Assembly: GCA_905250115.1 (NCBI GenBank) | Contig: CAJNOI010000181.1 | Coordinates: forward strand, 111,453-175,452 | DNA length: 64,000 bases | Direction: 5' to 3' | From: Adineta steineri | Lineage: Eukaryota > Rotifera > Eurotatoria > Adinetida > Adinetidae | Shown here: positions 1 through 12,386 of the stretch, piece by piece | How positions within the stretch are numbered: the first letter of the stretch is position 1 | Layout: each line of letters begins with the position of its first letter | Program-made: the position numbers and the translations under genes | The notes under the pieces: model-generated | Database searches by the model: none | What the model was told of the DNA's origin: nothing | Seen by the model: the letters and a program-made list of their open reading frames with translations, nothing else

Positions 1-1
1 G

Positions 2-2555
2 AAACAACCAAAAAATGATGATAATGAAGAGGAATCAACTTGGAAACCAGGTCCACAATTAATTTCTACAAAAATGCGAGTTGTTCCGAAATTATTACGT
101 TTAACTTGGCTTGGTTATCCTGTACATTATGATGACAAACATGGTTGGGGTTATCTTGTACCAGGTTTAGAAATTGATGAGGCAGAAAAATCAACTGATT
201 TTCCTTATGAGTATGTTTATATATAGATTAAATATTCAATAGAGAAATATTTATTATTTTCAAAGAGCAATTCAAAAAGTATGTGAAGAAACAAAACCAT
301 TTGAACGTAGTTCTACAAATATGGAACTACAAGAAATTGATGATCGTTTGAAAAAATTAGAAAGAGAAATTGAAGAACTTGAAGGTAGAAAACAAGCGTT
401 TAAATATATGGAAAATCTTTTACAACAACAAGAAAAATTAATAGAAAGAGTATGTATTATACATTTATTATTTTTCTTTATCTCATTCAATTTTTTTATA
501 GCGTAGGAAACTTCTTCCGAATGGTACACAATGTACTATTCATCAAGGAAATGGACCCTATGAAGTACCAAATGTACCTGGTTGTTGGTTTTTTAAAATA
601 CCACATAAAGTAAATTGAAAGAATTTTTGTTCGTTTTCTTTTTGTATTAATTATACAGGATGGGAATGAAAAAAATGTTGGTAATCCATTAGCAAAATCG
701 TTTGGTTCGAAAATTGCTGATGGTACATTACGTGCTCATGAATCAACATCTGCTAAATGGCTTCTTCAATGGAGTAAAATGTTAAGTTATTGGGAAAATA
801 ATGAAAAAAGAATCAAGTAAAATTATTCTAAAAAGAGTAAAAATATATATATAGTTAATTTTTAAGATCTCAAATGGCTGTACAAATCAAAGATGATGGT
901 ACAGGAATTATTTTACCTCGTGTTGTTGTTGCTGGTACAGTTACACGACGTGCTGTTGAACCAACATGGTTAACAGCTTCGAATGCTCAAGTAATAATTC
1001 AAAAAATATTATCCTATTTTTTCGATTATTAAACAAAACTATTTTTTAGACAGATCGTATAGGTAGTGAACTTAAAGCTATGGTACAGGCACCGCCTGGT
1101 TATTGTTTTGTTGGTGCTGATGTTGATAGTCAAGAGTTATGGATTGCTTCAATTCTTGCTGATGCTCAATTTGCAGAAATGCATGGTAAATCAAAGAGAA
1201 TAAATATTTTTAGATTTGAAAAGAAAAGAATTAATTTTTTTCGAAAGGTTCAACAGCATTTGGTTGGATGAATTTACAAGGAAAAAAGAAAGATGGAACT
1301 GATCTTCATAGTAAAGTAGCTAATTTAGTTGGTATTAGTCGTGATCAAGCAAAAGTAAGTGAATATAATTATGGTAGAGAAGAATTGTTTGCTAAAACTA
1401 ACATTCATGATTTTTCTTTGAAAAAAAGAAGAAGAAATAGTTCAAAACTGATTTATTATTAAGGTATTTAATTATGGACGAATGTATGGAGCAGGAAAAA
1501 CATTTGCAGAAAAATTATTAATGCAATTCAATCATGAATTAACTGTCGATGAAGCAAAAGACAAAGCAGATGTTATGTATTCAAACACAAAAGGAATTAA
1601 GTATGATAGCTTTTTTATTTTCGTATGAATATCATGATCTTTTTTCAGAGATCGAAAAAGTGGTTTATGGCGAGGCGGTTCAGAATCGGAAATGTTCAAT
1701 AGTCTTGAAGCAATTGCTCGTAGTAAAACACCCGAAACGCCAGTATTAAAATGTCGAATTAGTCGAGCACTTGAACCACATAATGTCGATGAGGCAGTAA
1801 GAAGAATTCATTTGTATTAAACTTTCTATAGTTTAATTATTCATTTTATTAGTATATGACAAGTCGTGTTAATTGGGTTGTACAAAGTTCAGCTGTTGAT
1901 TATCTTCATTTAATGCTTGTTTGTATGAAATGGTTGATTGATACATATAATATACGATGTCGATTTGTTTTGAGTAAATAATATATATTGTATGAGTTAA
2001 TTGAGGTCTTTATCAATGATTTAGGTATTCATGATGAAGTTCGATATATATGTCATATTGATGATCGGTAAGAAAATAATTAGACAAAATTTCTTCGAAT
2101 AAAATTTTCTATTTCTTTTAGATATCGAGCATCTCTTGCATTACAAATTACTAATTTATTAACTCGTGCTATGTTTGCTAGTTGTTTAAACATGAATGAT
2201 TTACCAGCGGTGAGTTCTTTTTTTCTGTTTAAATCAATTTTCTAACTATTATGTATATTTTAGTCAGTGGCATTTTTCAGTTCAATTGATGTTGATCGAT
2301 GTTTAAGAAAAGAACCTTTTATGGATTGTAAAACACCGAGTAATCCATTAGGTCTTGAAGCAGCATATAACATTCCACCAGGTATTTTTATTTTTATCAT
2401 TTTTTCTTAATGAATTTACGTAAATTATAGGTGAATCGTTAACAATTAGTGAGATTCTCACACTAACAAATAAAACATTAGAATTACCGAAACCTCAATC
2501 ATCAACAAATAAACAATTAGAGTTACAGGAACCTGTAACTATTGTTGAGAAATAG
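2..2555 (+). CDS. POLG: DNA polymerase gamma catalytic subunit, 3' part (partial)
   Basis: Mitochondrial DNA replicase, family A polymerase; the 5' end, including the exonuclease domain, lies outside the window. Fourteen exons can be joined in frame: 2-210, 266-449, 502-609, 659-816, 867-990, 1050-1185, 1248-1354, 1464-1600, 1649-1796, 1853-1973, 2025-2067, 2122-2209, 2264-2381 and 2431-2555. Visible signatures are [32 protein letters not shown], motif A ([10 protein letters not shown]), motif B region ([13 protein letters not shown]) and motif C (IHDEVRY), so the polymerase active site is intact. The spacer domain is shorter than in vertebrates and carries a charged coiled-coil-like stretch at 321-449. 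Before the GGSESEMF motif the block is also shorter than in the human protein. Stop is TAG at 2553-2555. The family call is firm; single exon edges could be off by a few bases. Confidence 0.97.
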
Positions 2556-2822
2556 TAACTTATTGATGAAAATTTTCTTTTGTAATAAACTATATTATGA
2601 AAATCTTCAATGAATTTATGAATATCATCGAATATTATAATAAGTTATATATAGGGTATGTGTATGGGTATGTAGAAAAAGAAAAGACACCCACGCCCTC
2701 AAGATGAGTATTTTCAAATAAAAGTTTTTATTCAATCAAATATTCGTATAAAACTAGGTTTTCTCGAGAGCAATGGTACCAAAATTGACTCATTTTGAAG
2801 TAGCTGTGTAGGTTTATGATAA

Positions 2823-4942
2823 TTAAAAGATGATCTTCATTTCTAAATGCGTTTGGAAGATTTCAATAAAACGTTCATTACCACCTGTAGCAATTTTATT
2901 GTTCGAGAGATCAAGTGTCAACAATGTCTGTATATTTGAATAAGCAAGAAATTGTAAAATAGAACATTCACACGAAATTACTTTGTTTTTTATGATAGCA
3001 TTAATTAGATGCTTTGCTCCTTGAATACTGATACAGTTTGATTTGAGAATAAGTGTAGTTAATACCTATATTAAATAAATATGCTATGCTAAAATGAAAT
3101 ATGAAATTTACTCTGTTTTCCGCTAATAAATTAATTAGAAATCCAACTCCTCGATCAGTAATTCCATTATTTGAGAAATCAAGTGTAGTCAATGTCTAGA
3201 CATATTCATGAACGGTCAAATGTAAAAAAGAAGAAGAAGATGAATTTAATACTTGATTTTCTCGTAAAACTTCGGAAAAACATTGCAGCCCTTGTAACCC
3301 AATAGTACATCTTTCCAAAAATAATCCACTCAGTGTCTGTAGAAGAACTTAGTCAAATGATAAGACAATAAGCGAGATGTTACTTTATTTGTTAAGAGAG
3401 CATTAGCGAATTGTTTTGCTCCTTCAGAACCAATCGAATTCATTCCAAGATGAATTTCAATAAGTGTCTATATCAATGAATAAGAAGAAGAAGATGACAC
3501 TGATAAAATCCTACTTGATTTTGTCTTAGAGCATTAGCTAATTGTTGTGCACCTTCTGCACCAATGTCATTTCCTTCAAGATAAAGTCTAGTGAGTGTCT
3601 GCATTCATAAATGAATGAATGATAGAATATTAGAAAATATTACTCGATTTTTCTTTAGAGCAGCAGCTATGTAATGTGTTCCCTGATCCATGATTTGATT
3701 ATGTCCTAGTTGAAGTGTACAGAGTGTCTAATAAAATAATGATTCGTGAACAATAAAACGAAAAAGAAATCCAATCTGACATCGTTTTTCATTAGAGCAG
3801 CTGCAATAGATTGTGTTCCGTGTATACCAATATGATTGTAATTAAGCATAAATATTGTTAATCTCTGAATAAAGTAATCAGTTGTAATTCGAATAGAAGC
3901 AGATATGATACTTTATTTTTTAATAGAATATTTGCTACATCTTGTGCTCCTTGAACTCCGATATCATTGAGAGAGAGATCAAGTGTAGTCAATGTCTAAA
4001 GCAAATAAGAATGAAAGAATAAAATAAAATGTTAAATATGAGTACATGGTTATGTCGTAAAGCATATTCAAGATATTTGATTCCTTGATCACCGATATGA
4101 TTGTTTTCTAGTTCTATTGTTGTGATCGTCTATATATGAATGATAGAACGAGCATGAATAGAAATGAATGATTTATCTTACTTGATTTTTTAAAAGAGTA
4201 TTAGATAAATATTCTACTCCTTGAGGTCCTAGTTTATTAATTCCAAGATATAATGTAGTCAATGTCTATAGATAAGATAATTAAAGAATATAGAGGAGAA
4301 ATTAAGATGTTACTTTATTTGTTTCTAGAGTTTTGGCTAAATATTTTGTACCTTGTGAATCAATTTGATTGAATCTGAGATGAAGTTTAGTTAATATCTA
4401 TATTTATCAATTGGTTAAGCAGAGATTCAAACATTTAATCTACTTTATTTTGTTGTAGAGCATTGCTTATATATTGAAGTTCTTCTAAACTGATTGGATT
4501 ACCTTCAATATACAAAGTCGTGAGTGTCTGTTTAAAGAAACGAATGCATAAAAAGATAATGTTATGCAGAATAATTACTTGATTATGTGAGAGAGCATAT
4601 GCTAAACTTTGGATTCTTTGTTCACTGATTTTAATCAAAAAAAGACGAAGTGTAATGAGTGTCTAAATGAAAGATTGATTAAATATTTTCCGTAGATGAT
4701 CAATATGAAGATACTTTGTTTTGTTGTAAAGCATTGAACAAATGTTGTTCACCTTGAGAATCTATTTGTATATGATCGATTCTAAGTGTAGTCAGTATCT
4801 GTATCAATATATGCTTAAATGTAAGAGCAATGGTGAAAAAAGAGAAATTGAATGTTACTTTGTTTTCTCGTAGAATATTTCCGAGATAATTTGTTTGTTT
4901 GAAAGAAATTCTATTGGGAGTTAAATGAAGTGTGTTTAATGT
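2823..4942 (-). repeat. LRR exon array, 15 x 84 nt plus terminal exon
   Basis: Exon units at 2982-3065, 3112-3195, 3253-3336, 3384-3467, 3515-3598, 3644-3727, 3781-3864, 3912-3995, 4046-4129, 4182-4265, 4314-4397, 4444-4527, 4579-4662, 4715-4798 and 4859-4942, then the last exon 2823-2927. Every unit is 84 nt, phase 0 at both ends, and cut at the same place in the repeat (just before TLxxL). Introns are 45-60 nt. The exons are diverged in sequence, so this is an old array rather than a recent expansion. Confidence 0.9.
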
Positions 4943-5227
4943 CTGAACAACAAAAGAATATTCATTTTCTACTTATAATTATATTCCTAAAAAGTCTCTC
5001 ATCGTAAGTAACAAATTTATTTCTTTAATAAAAAACGATTGTGTGTAGTAAATACATGGCTTGTCGCTAGTCGAAGACAATATTACCTGATATCGAATGT
5101 ATTTGTCTATGATGGAATTGAGTTTTGTGCAAACATTTCTACATGATAGAAGAAGTGTTATTTCATCAACATTATCAAGGATTCGATAGATCAATTCAGC
5201 AGGTAATGTATGTAATAATCCAATCAT
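2823..5227 (-). CDS. F-box/leucine-rich-repeat protein, possibly disrupted after the F-box exon
   Basis: The first exon (ATG at 5225-5227) encodes an F-box-like helix set (LPAELIYRILDNVDEITLLL). The body is fifteen exons of exactly 84 nt plus a terminal 105-nt exon, each encoding one 28-residue RNI/NLRC3-type leucine-rich repeat of the form TLTTLxLxxNxIxxxGAxxLAxALxxN. F-box/LRR proteins are SCF ubiquitin-ligase substrate receptors, so that role is inferred. Oddity: the F-box frame reaches TAA at 4979-4981 and a second TAA at 4973-4975. The only in-phase donor (gtagaa, 4972 downward) would leave a 30-nt intron. The gene may be a pseudogene, contain an assembly error, or consist of two separate transcripts. 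The protein would be roughly 530 residues if joined. The repeats themselves show no stops. Confidence 0.75.
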
Positions 5228-7376
5228 TCTATCAGATATTATTTCAATACTACGTATGATGATTGACTGACTGATATATCATTAGAAAAGAAATGAACTG
5301 TTTTGATAAGAATGACAAAACTTGAAAGATTTCCATTGAAGTAATGATCGATTTATATTTTCTTTGTATTTTAAATGAGATGCAAATTATTGTCAACGTT
5401 GACTTTTCTCTTTTATTCAAGGTCGTTTATAGTGAATATTTTTAGTTGAAAGATGAAAATCAAAATTTTTGAGAAGAAATTAAATGTATTGCATAAACAA
5501 ATAGTTATTAATGACGTCAACAACATTATTATAGGTAGTTTTAGATCATAAAGTCGTCGATTGTTATTATTTTCCTTCATAATGGTTCGTTCCACTAATT
5601 GGAAAAATAATTTTTCAAAGATAATCGCATATTGAGGATGCGCGTGGGTATTTTCTTTCATTCACATTCGCACGAACCTTAAGTCAAATACTAGAGGGTA
5701 TGGGTATTTTCCTTTTGCTGCACTCACACCTTTGATTTATAGTGAAAATTTATTAATGATTTCTCTTCTTATCATTCAAGTATAATAATAATAATAAATC
5801 TTTGTATGTAATCACGTTACGTTTTTGATTGATGATCTCTTTAATAGTTAAATACACATCTATTCTTTATTTCACAAGCATTTATATTATTTTTTCTAAT
5901 AACTATATAGTCATCGGGTGTGGGTATCGATGTGAGTGTAAGTATCAGTTTAAGCTCACATCCATGCCCACCCTCAAAAAATAGATCAACTTGATGAGGT
6001 TCATGCTATTTATTGTATTGGTAGTATTNNNNNNNNNNNNNNNNNNNNNNNNNNNNNNNNNNNNNNNNNNNNNNNNNNNNNNNNNNNNNNNNNNNNNNNN
6101 NNNNNNNNNNNNNNNNNNNNNNNNNNNNATATGTCAAACATTATGTCAATGTATAGAACTAACGCATCAACACTAATTGCTGATCGTGACAATGATTGTG
6201 GACTTTACAAAGTGGCTTGTTGTCCTTGTTCGTCGTCATTAAATGGGGATCATTAACGTTGACGGGACAAAAAGTCAATCTCAAAAAATGTATTCTCTCT
6301 CTTCTATTTATTACACAGCATTTTCTGTCATTGATGAAGCATAAAGAAAAACAGAATGAATATATAGTAGAAGACCAAGGAAAAATAAGCTTGATCGACT
6401 CCATTTGTATTTTTTGCCAGACAGAAAACTAGCAGTTGTGTGTTATCATAAAAGATTTTTTAGCAACGTTTCCCTTGATCTATTTCTATACTATTAATTT
6501 TCTCTTCTTTCACCTGTGAATACAAATCAAATTACTAAAATTCTCTAATGATGATTGCACTAGATCATCATTAAATAAATAAACGCTATGTCAAAGAGTA
6601 TACACACACACACACACATATCAGAAAAAAATAAATTGATTAGATGATAGTATTCGATAACTTTTTATAGACACACACACATACACACAACCAGTAGCAT
6701 ATTGTATTCTATTTATTAAGTAATAGTAACAGGCACCACCACCACTGTCGGATTTATACATTTGATCTTATAATAACAAAAATGGGAGAATTATTTTGAT
6801 TAATCAAGTAATAGCAGATGACGAAATTGGAGCTCATCATAACTACATATAAAGTAAAAGAACATAACAACGTTTTTTTTTTAATAAAGTCAGGTGTAGC
6901 GGAAACGGAAAGAAAACAGATTATTTTTCATATTCGTCCTATCATAATAGACTCTTGACAAAATAATTATTAAACTCGTTTCTATTCTCTCAAAACATCC
7001 CTGAAGAAATCTCTCTCGTTTATTTTTACAATAACATTAATCTTCAATCTTATTTCTCTATTTGTTGTTTTTCTCGATCCTACAAAACTAATAAGTTTCT
7101 AATGAACATGAACTTATTTGCATAAGATTTTTACTCATGCACATATGACAAATGAATAGAATAATTTTTTGTTATTTAGTTTTACAAAAATAAACATTAT
7201 TTTGATAAAAATATTTCTCTAATTTTTAATAAAACTAAAATCGATTTATAATTTGTACAAAAAAGAGGAAAAACAAACAAACCAGTTCAACATATAATTT
7301 CTAAAAAATAATAAAATAAAATAAAATAAATCTACCTTAGTTATATAATGTTTTATATAGGAAATATCACAGATAT
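5228..7376. other. Intergenic stretch with assembly gap and simple repeats
   Basis: No gene could be supported. It holds three short G-rich/C-rich hairpin-like repeats (5636-5679, 5694-5733, 5915-5976), the 100-N gap, and CA runs at about 6601-6619 and 6671-6689. A reading frame at 5413-5661 (-) has no recognisable features. The part next to 7376 is probably the 3' untranslated region of the minus-strand RING gene. Confidence 0.6.
6029..6128. other. Assembly gap of 100 N
   Basis: Exactly 100 N bases, the usual placeholder for a scaffold join of unknown length. Sequence on either side need not be truly adjacent. Confidence 0.99.
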
Positions 7377-8788
7377 TTAAACTGAATGTTCACTACAAAA
7401 ATACTTCATATCATTGGTTGTTATGGTTTGTTTATTAATTTGTTTTATTGTTGATAAATTAAGTGCATCAATAAGTGACATATTTTCAAATATTAAATCA
7501 TCATCATCATTATTTTCGTTAATATAAGAATTTTTTTGACAATATAATGCATTCATCTGTAATAAAGCACGAAATGGTATACGACATATAGGACAATTAG
7601 TTGATTGAAATTTTAGATTTTCAGCACATGAACTACATAAACAAATATGTCGACATGGAAGTAATAAAACATTACGTATATCAGTTAAACAAATTACACA
7701 TGTGCTTTCATTTAATGATATATCCAAATTAGATGAAGAATTTAAAAATGGTTCATTTTCATTAAGATTTGATGTTGAAATAATTTGAATTAAAGATTTA
7801 TTTTGTTGATTAGTTTTAGAAGATTTCGATGAATAATTTTCAATACCATATAATTCAAATAATTTAAATACTATACCATTATAAACATGCTTTTGATTAA
7901 GTAAAACAACAGATACACGATCAAGTGTTATGGGTAATGTTGTATCATTTAATCGAAGTAGTTTTATTGTTGCTAATACAATATGGAATTGATCAAATGT
8001 TGGAAATGATGTTGTTGTTGTCGTTGTTGAATTTCTATAGCAGAAAAAAATAGTAATTATCTAAAAAAAAATTTTTTTTCTTACTTATTTAATTCTCGAC
8101 AAATGATCACAAGTGGATATACACGATTTTTCATTGTACAATTATGATGATTTTCACGTAATATAGATAAAGGAAAATGAATGTCATTTGGTATTGATGA
8201 AAATATTTGTCCATGACCAGCAGATCGAATAAATGCATAAGATTGTTGAAATGTATTTGAATAATTTGTTTTCTCACAACATACATATGATAATGATCCA
8301 TTATTATTTGTATATAATTCATGTGCCATAAAATAGACTTGAAAATAAATAGAATTAAATAAAATATTAAAAAGAGAAATTTCCTTACTGTATATCTGTA
8401 CAGGACAATCAGCATCGAATGTAAAATCAATTGAACAATAATCATCATGACAATGAATTAATTTCAATGAATCTCTTCGTATCGCTATTGTACATTGAAT
8501 AGGATGTGTTATCGTTGAATGATTCGTTTCTGGTAATGATATATGTAGATGTATAGGATTTAATGAATCTTTCCTTGAAGTTGAATAATAATATTCATTG
8601 AAAAGACATGTATTTGGTTGCGTATTAACTAGAAAATGTTTTGATCCTAAATAAAATTGATTTAATAAATGTTGTTGTTTCTGACGTCGACGTCGACGTT
8701 TCTTATATTTGGAATTTGTTTGAACATTTCTATTATCAGTTTCTGTTGGTGAGGAAAATAATGATATTACACTATAATATATCCCCAT
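7377..8788 (-). CDS. MGRN1: Mahogunin-type RING E3 ubiquitin ligase
   Basis: Three exons (8389-8788, 8085-8337, 7377-8034) give 436 residues. MGRN1/RNF157 proteins are E3 ligases of endosomal trafficking. Family marks: Gly2 after the start Met (possible myristoylation), the N-terminal block with SLKLIHCHDDY and FTFDAD, the conserved LYGIEN just before the RING, and a RING with CVICL, LPCRHICLCSSC and NCPICRIPFRALLQ. The last block is nearly identical in the human protein. An arginine-rich stretch (KKRRRRRQKQQ) and a Thr run are lineage-specific. The C-terminal tail is much shorter than in vertebrate MGRN1. It is divergent with the AF10 gene; the starts are 188 nt apart. RNF157 is an equally close vertebrate relative. 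Confidence 0.93.
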
Positions 8789-8976
8789 TTAGTAAATTCC
8801 AAAATAAGAAACAAACATGATATTGTTTAAATCCATTCTGTCCATGACCATATTTTACCAATGATCTTTGATCAACCATTGAAAAAATTTGTTGCGTCCT
8901 CTATCATGATGAATCATAACAAAGCAGCTGAGTGTAGTGTCTCGTTCGTTTCCTTTTTTTGTTCTATTTGTACTCA
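8789..8976. promoter_or_regulatory. Bidirectional intergenic spacer between MGRN1-like and AF10-like genes
   Basis: Only 188 nt separate the two start codons on opposite strands, so both promoters and 5' leaders must sit here or overlap the genes. No specific motif is claimed. Confidence 0.5.
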
Positions 8977-11193
8977 ATGAAAAATTCTAAAGCAGTATTG
9001 TCAATCGATAAATATGATAAAAATTCGAAAACGAATCATAATTTTCAATATAAAACGATGATAAATAATGAAGAATTAGTTGGTGGTTGTTGTGTCTGTT
9101 CTGATGATCAAGGTTTTTCAAATAATGCACTTGTTTACTGTGATGGAAAAGGATGTACAGTTGCTTGTCATACTGGTAAGAAAAAAAAAATCTTAATTAA
9201 AATAATTTAAATCCTAATTGATTTATTAAGCATGTTATGGAATTGTATCAATTCCTGATGGTGATTGGTATTGTCGTCGATGTGAAGCAGGAGAAATTCA
9301 AGCAGTAAACAAAAACGTTTTATATAAATTTTTAATAATATGTTATTTTTTTTTATAGCCATGTCGTTTATGTCCGACGATTGAAGGGGCAATGAAACGT
9401 ACATCTGATGATGGTTGGGCACATGTTATATGTGCACTTTATATACCTGAAGTTTCATTTGGTAATAATTCAACTATGGAACCAATAATATTATCAGAAA
9501 TTCCATCAACACGTTTTCAACAAATATGTTCATTATGTAAGAAAAATGGACGTACAGATTCTGATGCAATGAAAGGTGCTTGTTGCGAATGTACAGTTAA
9601 AAATTGTTCACAATTATTTCATGTTACATGTGCACAACAAGCTGGCTTATTATACGAAGATGTAAGAAAAAATAATTGTCAATATCCAATTTATTGTGAA
9701 CAACATCAACCGAAATTTTCAGTAAGACAAAATATAAAACAAAACAATTAATAATCAAAATATTTATCTTTTTTTTAGAAATTTCTGAGACAAATACCCC
9801 CATTTCGATACAAATCATCAGATCAGAAACATGTAAATAAAATATTTTCGATTTATTTTTCTGATCTTTTTTTTCGTTTAATATTAGAATTCAACTAGTA
9901 AATCATTAATAGCAGTAACAAAACAAAAATTAAACCATGAAACTAGTCAAAATCCATCACAAGTTGATCCTTTAATGAATCTTTCACAATTTGTTGAATT
10001 AAATAAAGACGAAGGAACTTCATTAACATCATCAAATCAAAATCAACCATCGACTGATATCACAAAATCATCGAATACTAATATTGAACCACAATTATTA
10101 ACATCGAAATGTACAAATGATGATACTCATGTTTTAGAAAAAAAGATTGTAACTCCAAAAATCAAGTAAATTTGATATTTGTTTTTTTGTAATTTAAAAT
10201 TTTTTCTATTAGAACTGAAGAGAATGATATTGATTATCCAATAATCAGAAAACCTCAAATTAATAAAGATGAACAATTAAGAAAAAAACGTCAACATTCG
10301 AATGAAGGTGGTCCAAGACCTGTTGGTCGTCCTCCAAAGAAAACACTTGTAACACAAGAAAAACAAATTAATACTTCTTTACCTGTAAAAACTGAAGAAC
10401 CTCAAGAAAAAAATGATCGAATTCATATTAATTTTTATCCTCGTCGACCATTAACAAATTCTTCAACAACGGAACAACAACAACAACGTTTATCTACACC
10501 TCAAACATTAGAAGAATTTCTTGAACAAGAATGGGAATCAACAAGTGATTTTTTACTTCAACAAACAATGCCACATGATGTTTCATCATTATTATCATGT
10601 TTATATCAATTTAAATCTGAAAATGCAAGTTTACAAAAAAAAATTGATGAACTTAAACATCGACGAGATTCTTTACGTGTTACAAATTCTAATTTACGTC
10701 GTAAACTTTCAGAAATTATACCAATTAATGATACAACTAATGATGTACCACGTCTTCCAATAAATCATCATCATCAATCTATAATTAAAACAAGTAAATC
10801 ACCAAATATTGAAAATCAACGAAAACTAACACAAATGACTTCATCGGAAATTGATTATTTTTCAAATCATTCAACTTCATCGTCATCATCTTTACCCTAT
10901 GAATCAATAAATCCATATACAATGATAAAAAATGAACGAATACCACCACCACCACCACCACTACCACCAACGAATGGTCTTAGTTTGGAACTTCTTTCAC
11001 AAATTCTTACAACGAATGGTCCACAATTATTTGCACCAACATGGAATATATCTGTAAATCATTTTTATTAATTATATCTAGAATATAAAATATACTTTTT
11101 CAATAGAATTTTGGTTACGCAAATTTTCCAGGAGCAAACGCAATATCACTATCTGAACAATCTATTATACGTTCATATCCACCATTTGAATAA
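8977..11193 (+). CDS. MLLT10: AF10/AF17 homologue (PZP chromatin reader, DOT1L-binding)
   Basis: Seven exons: 8977-9175, 9231-9304, 9359-9721, 9779-9832, 9888-10165, 10213-11053, 11107-11193; 631 residues, shorter than human AF10 (about 1,070). The N-terminal PHD finger (GGCCVCSDDQGF, LVYCDGKGC, ACYGIV), zinc knuckle (GWAHVICALYIPEV) and extended PHD (FHVTCAQQAGLLYED) form the PZP module that reads histone H3. An AT-hook-like GRPPKK sits in exon 6. Near 10515-10725 lies an octapeptide-motif/leucine-zipper (EFLEQEW, then a heptad region with SLLSCLYQFKSENASLQKKI) matching the segment of AF10 that recruits the H3K79 methyltransferase DOT1L. A poly-Pro run and the C-terminal tail ending PPFE follow. 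The first ATG in frame is at 8977. Confidence 0.95.
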
Positions 11194-12386
11194 TAATATT
11201 AAAATCGTCTTCTTTTTTTTTGTTGAGTATTTTTTAGAACAGATCCTAATGATTATATAGCATATGCATTTATTATTTAGCGATAAAATCTATATCTATT
11301 TCTTTCTCTCTCTATATATATACTTACATGTCTTGTAAATGATTTTCTATGAAAAGAATTTATTTGTCATATGAAGCATTTTAATTTATCAGGAATTTTC
11401 TCTATATCTATTTTAATCGAACAGTTCGTTTTACTGTTACTCTCACCATTGTAGTCGTCTTCTATTCAATTGTATAATTAATCATGCAGATTATTTTTTG
11501 TTGTATATTATTGCATGTATTTCATTGTATGCATTTTTTTGTTGTTGTTTTTATTGTGAATATTTATACATTTTTTTTTCCTTCCGATGATATTGTGTTT
11601 AAATAAAAGGAATAATTAAATAAATCATAGAAGTATCATATGATGAATATATAAATAGATTTAATAGTTAGTAATCGGATAGTTTGATGAATTGAACGAG
11701 ATGTTATGTTTGACTAACATTGATATAGTATAAATTTTAAAACGAATTGTATAGAATATTTCTATATAAATTCCATAACGATATCTCGAAAAAATGTATG
11801 TTTATACATATTTTATCTATCACAAATAATATCCCTTCCGAGGCGATGTAAGCCACCTGTGGTTTACACTTTGTATTTCATATCTTAATGCGTTTTATTA
11901 AAAAAACAGGATATACCATAAGATGCAGCATGAAGCGCCTTACAATCTATATTGTGAATTCTAATTTATGTCAATTGTGTACAAACCTCGACGTAAAATA
12001 CTATGGTCTTGAAGCAACTTTAAAGTTTTGGTTGCACACAGTTTTGCGTTGTCTTGAAAACAAAAAGTATACAATTGAAGTAAGTGCTATAGTGTATATT
12101 GTAGAGCTTTTCACACTGCATCTTGTGGTATATTTTGTTTTCAAATAAAACGTATTTATTTATGAGAACTGAATCGCTACGGGAGGATTAAAAATGAATA
12201 TTGACTATTTATCAAAAAACAAACTTTAAGTTGATAATGATGTAACATATATCTAACTGATTATGAGTACAAAAAAAAACACTTACAATGCAGAACATAT
12301 CGTTCTGTTCTTCAGTTAAGATAAGAAGAGCAAAACAAAAGATTCAAAAAACTAAAGTCAAAACACATTTATATGAAAATTTTATT
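11194..12386. other. Intergenic stretch, includes AF10 3' UTR
   Basis: AT-rich. An AATAAA lies near 11600, a plausible polyadenylation signal for the AF10 homologue. An 86-codon ATG frame at 11888-12148 has no recognised domain and is not called. Nothing else is seen. Confidence 0.5.

Noticed and set aside
2823..4942. Regular spacing suggesting a CRISPR-like or satellite array
   Set aside because: The units are diverged protein-coding LRR exons with GT-AG introns between them; DNA repeats are not identical.
5413..5661. 82-codon minus frame
   Set aside because: No domain, no plausible neighbours or splice context; composition typical of AT-rich noncoding DNA.
6601..6689. CA microsatellites as a regulatory feature
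   Set aside because: Short simple repeats only; no further evidence of function.
11888..12148. 86-codon ATG frame (+)
   Set aside because: No recognised motif, no repeats or homology; kept out for lack of support although it begins with ATG.
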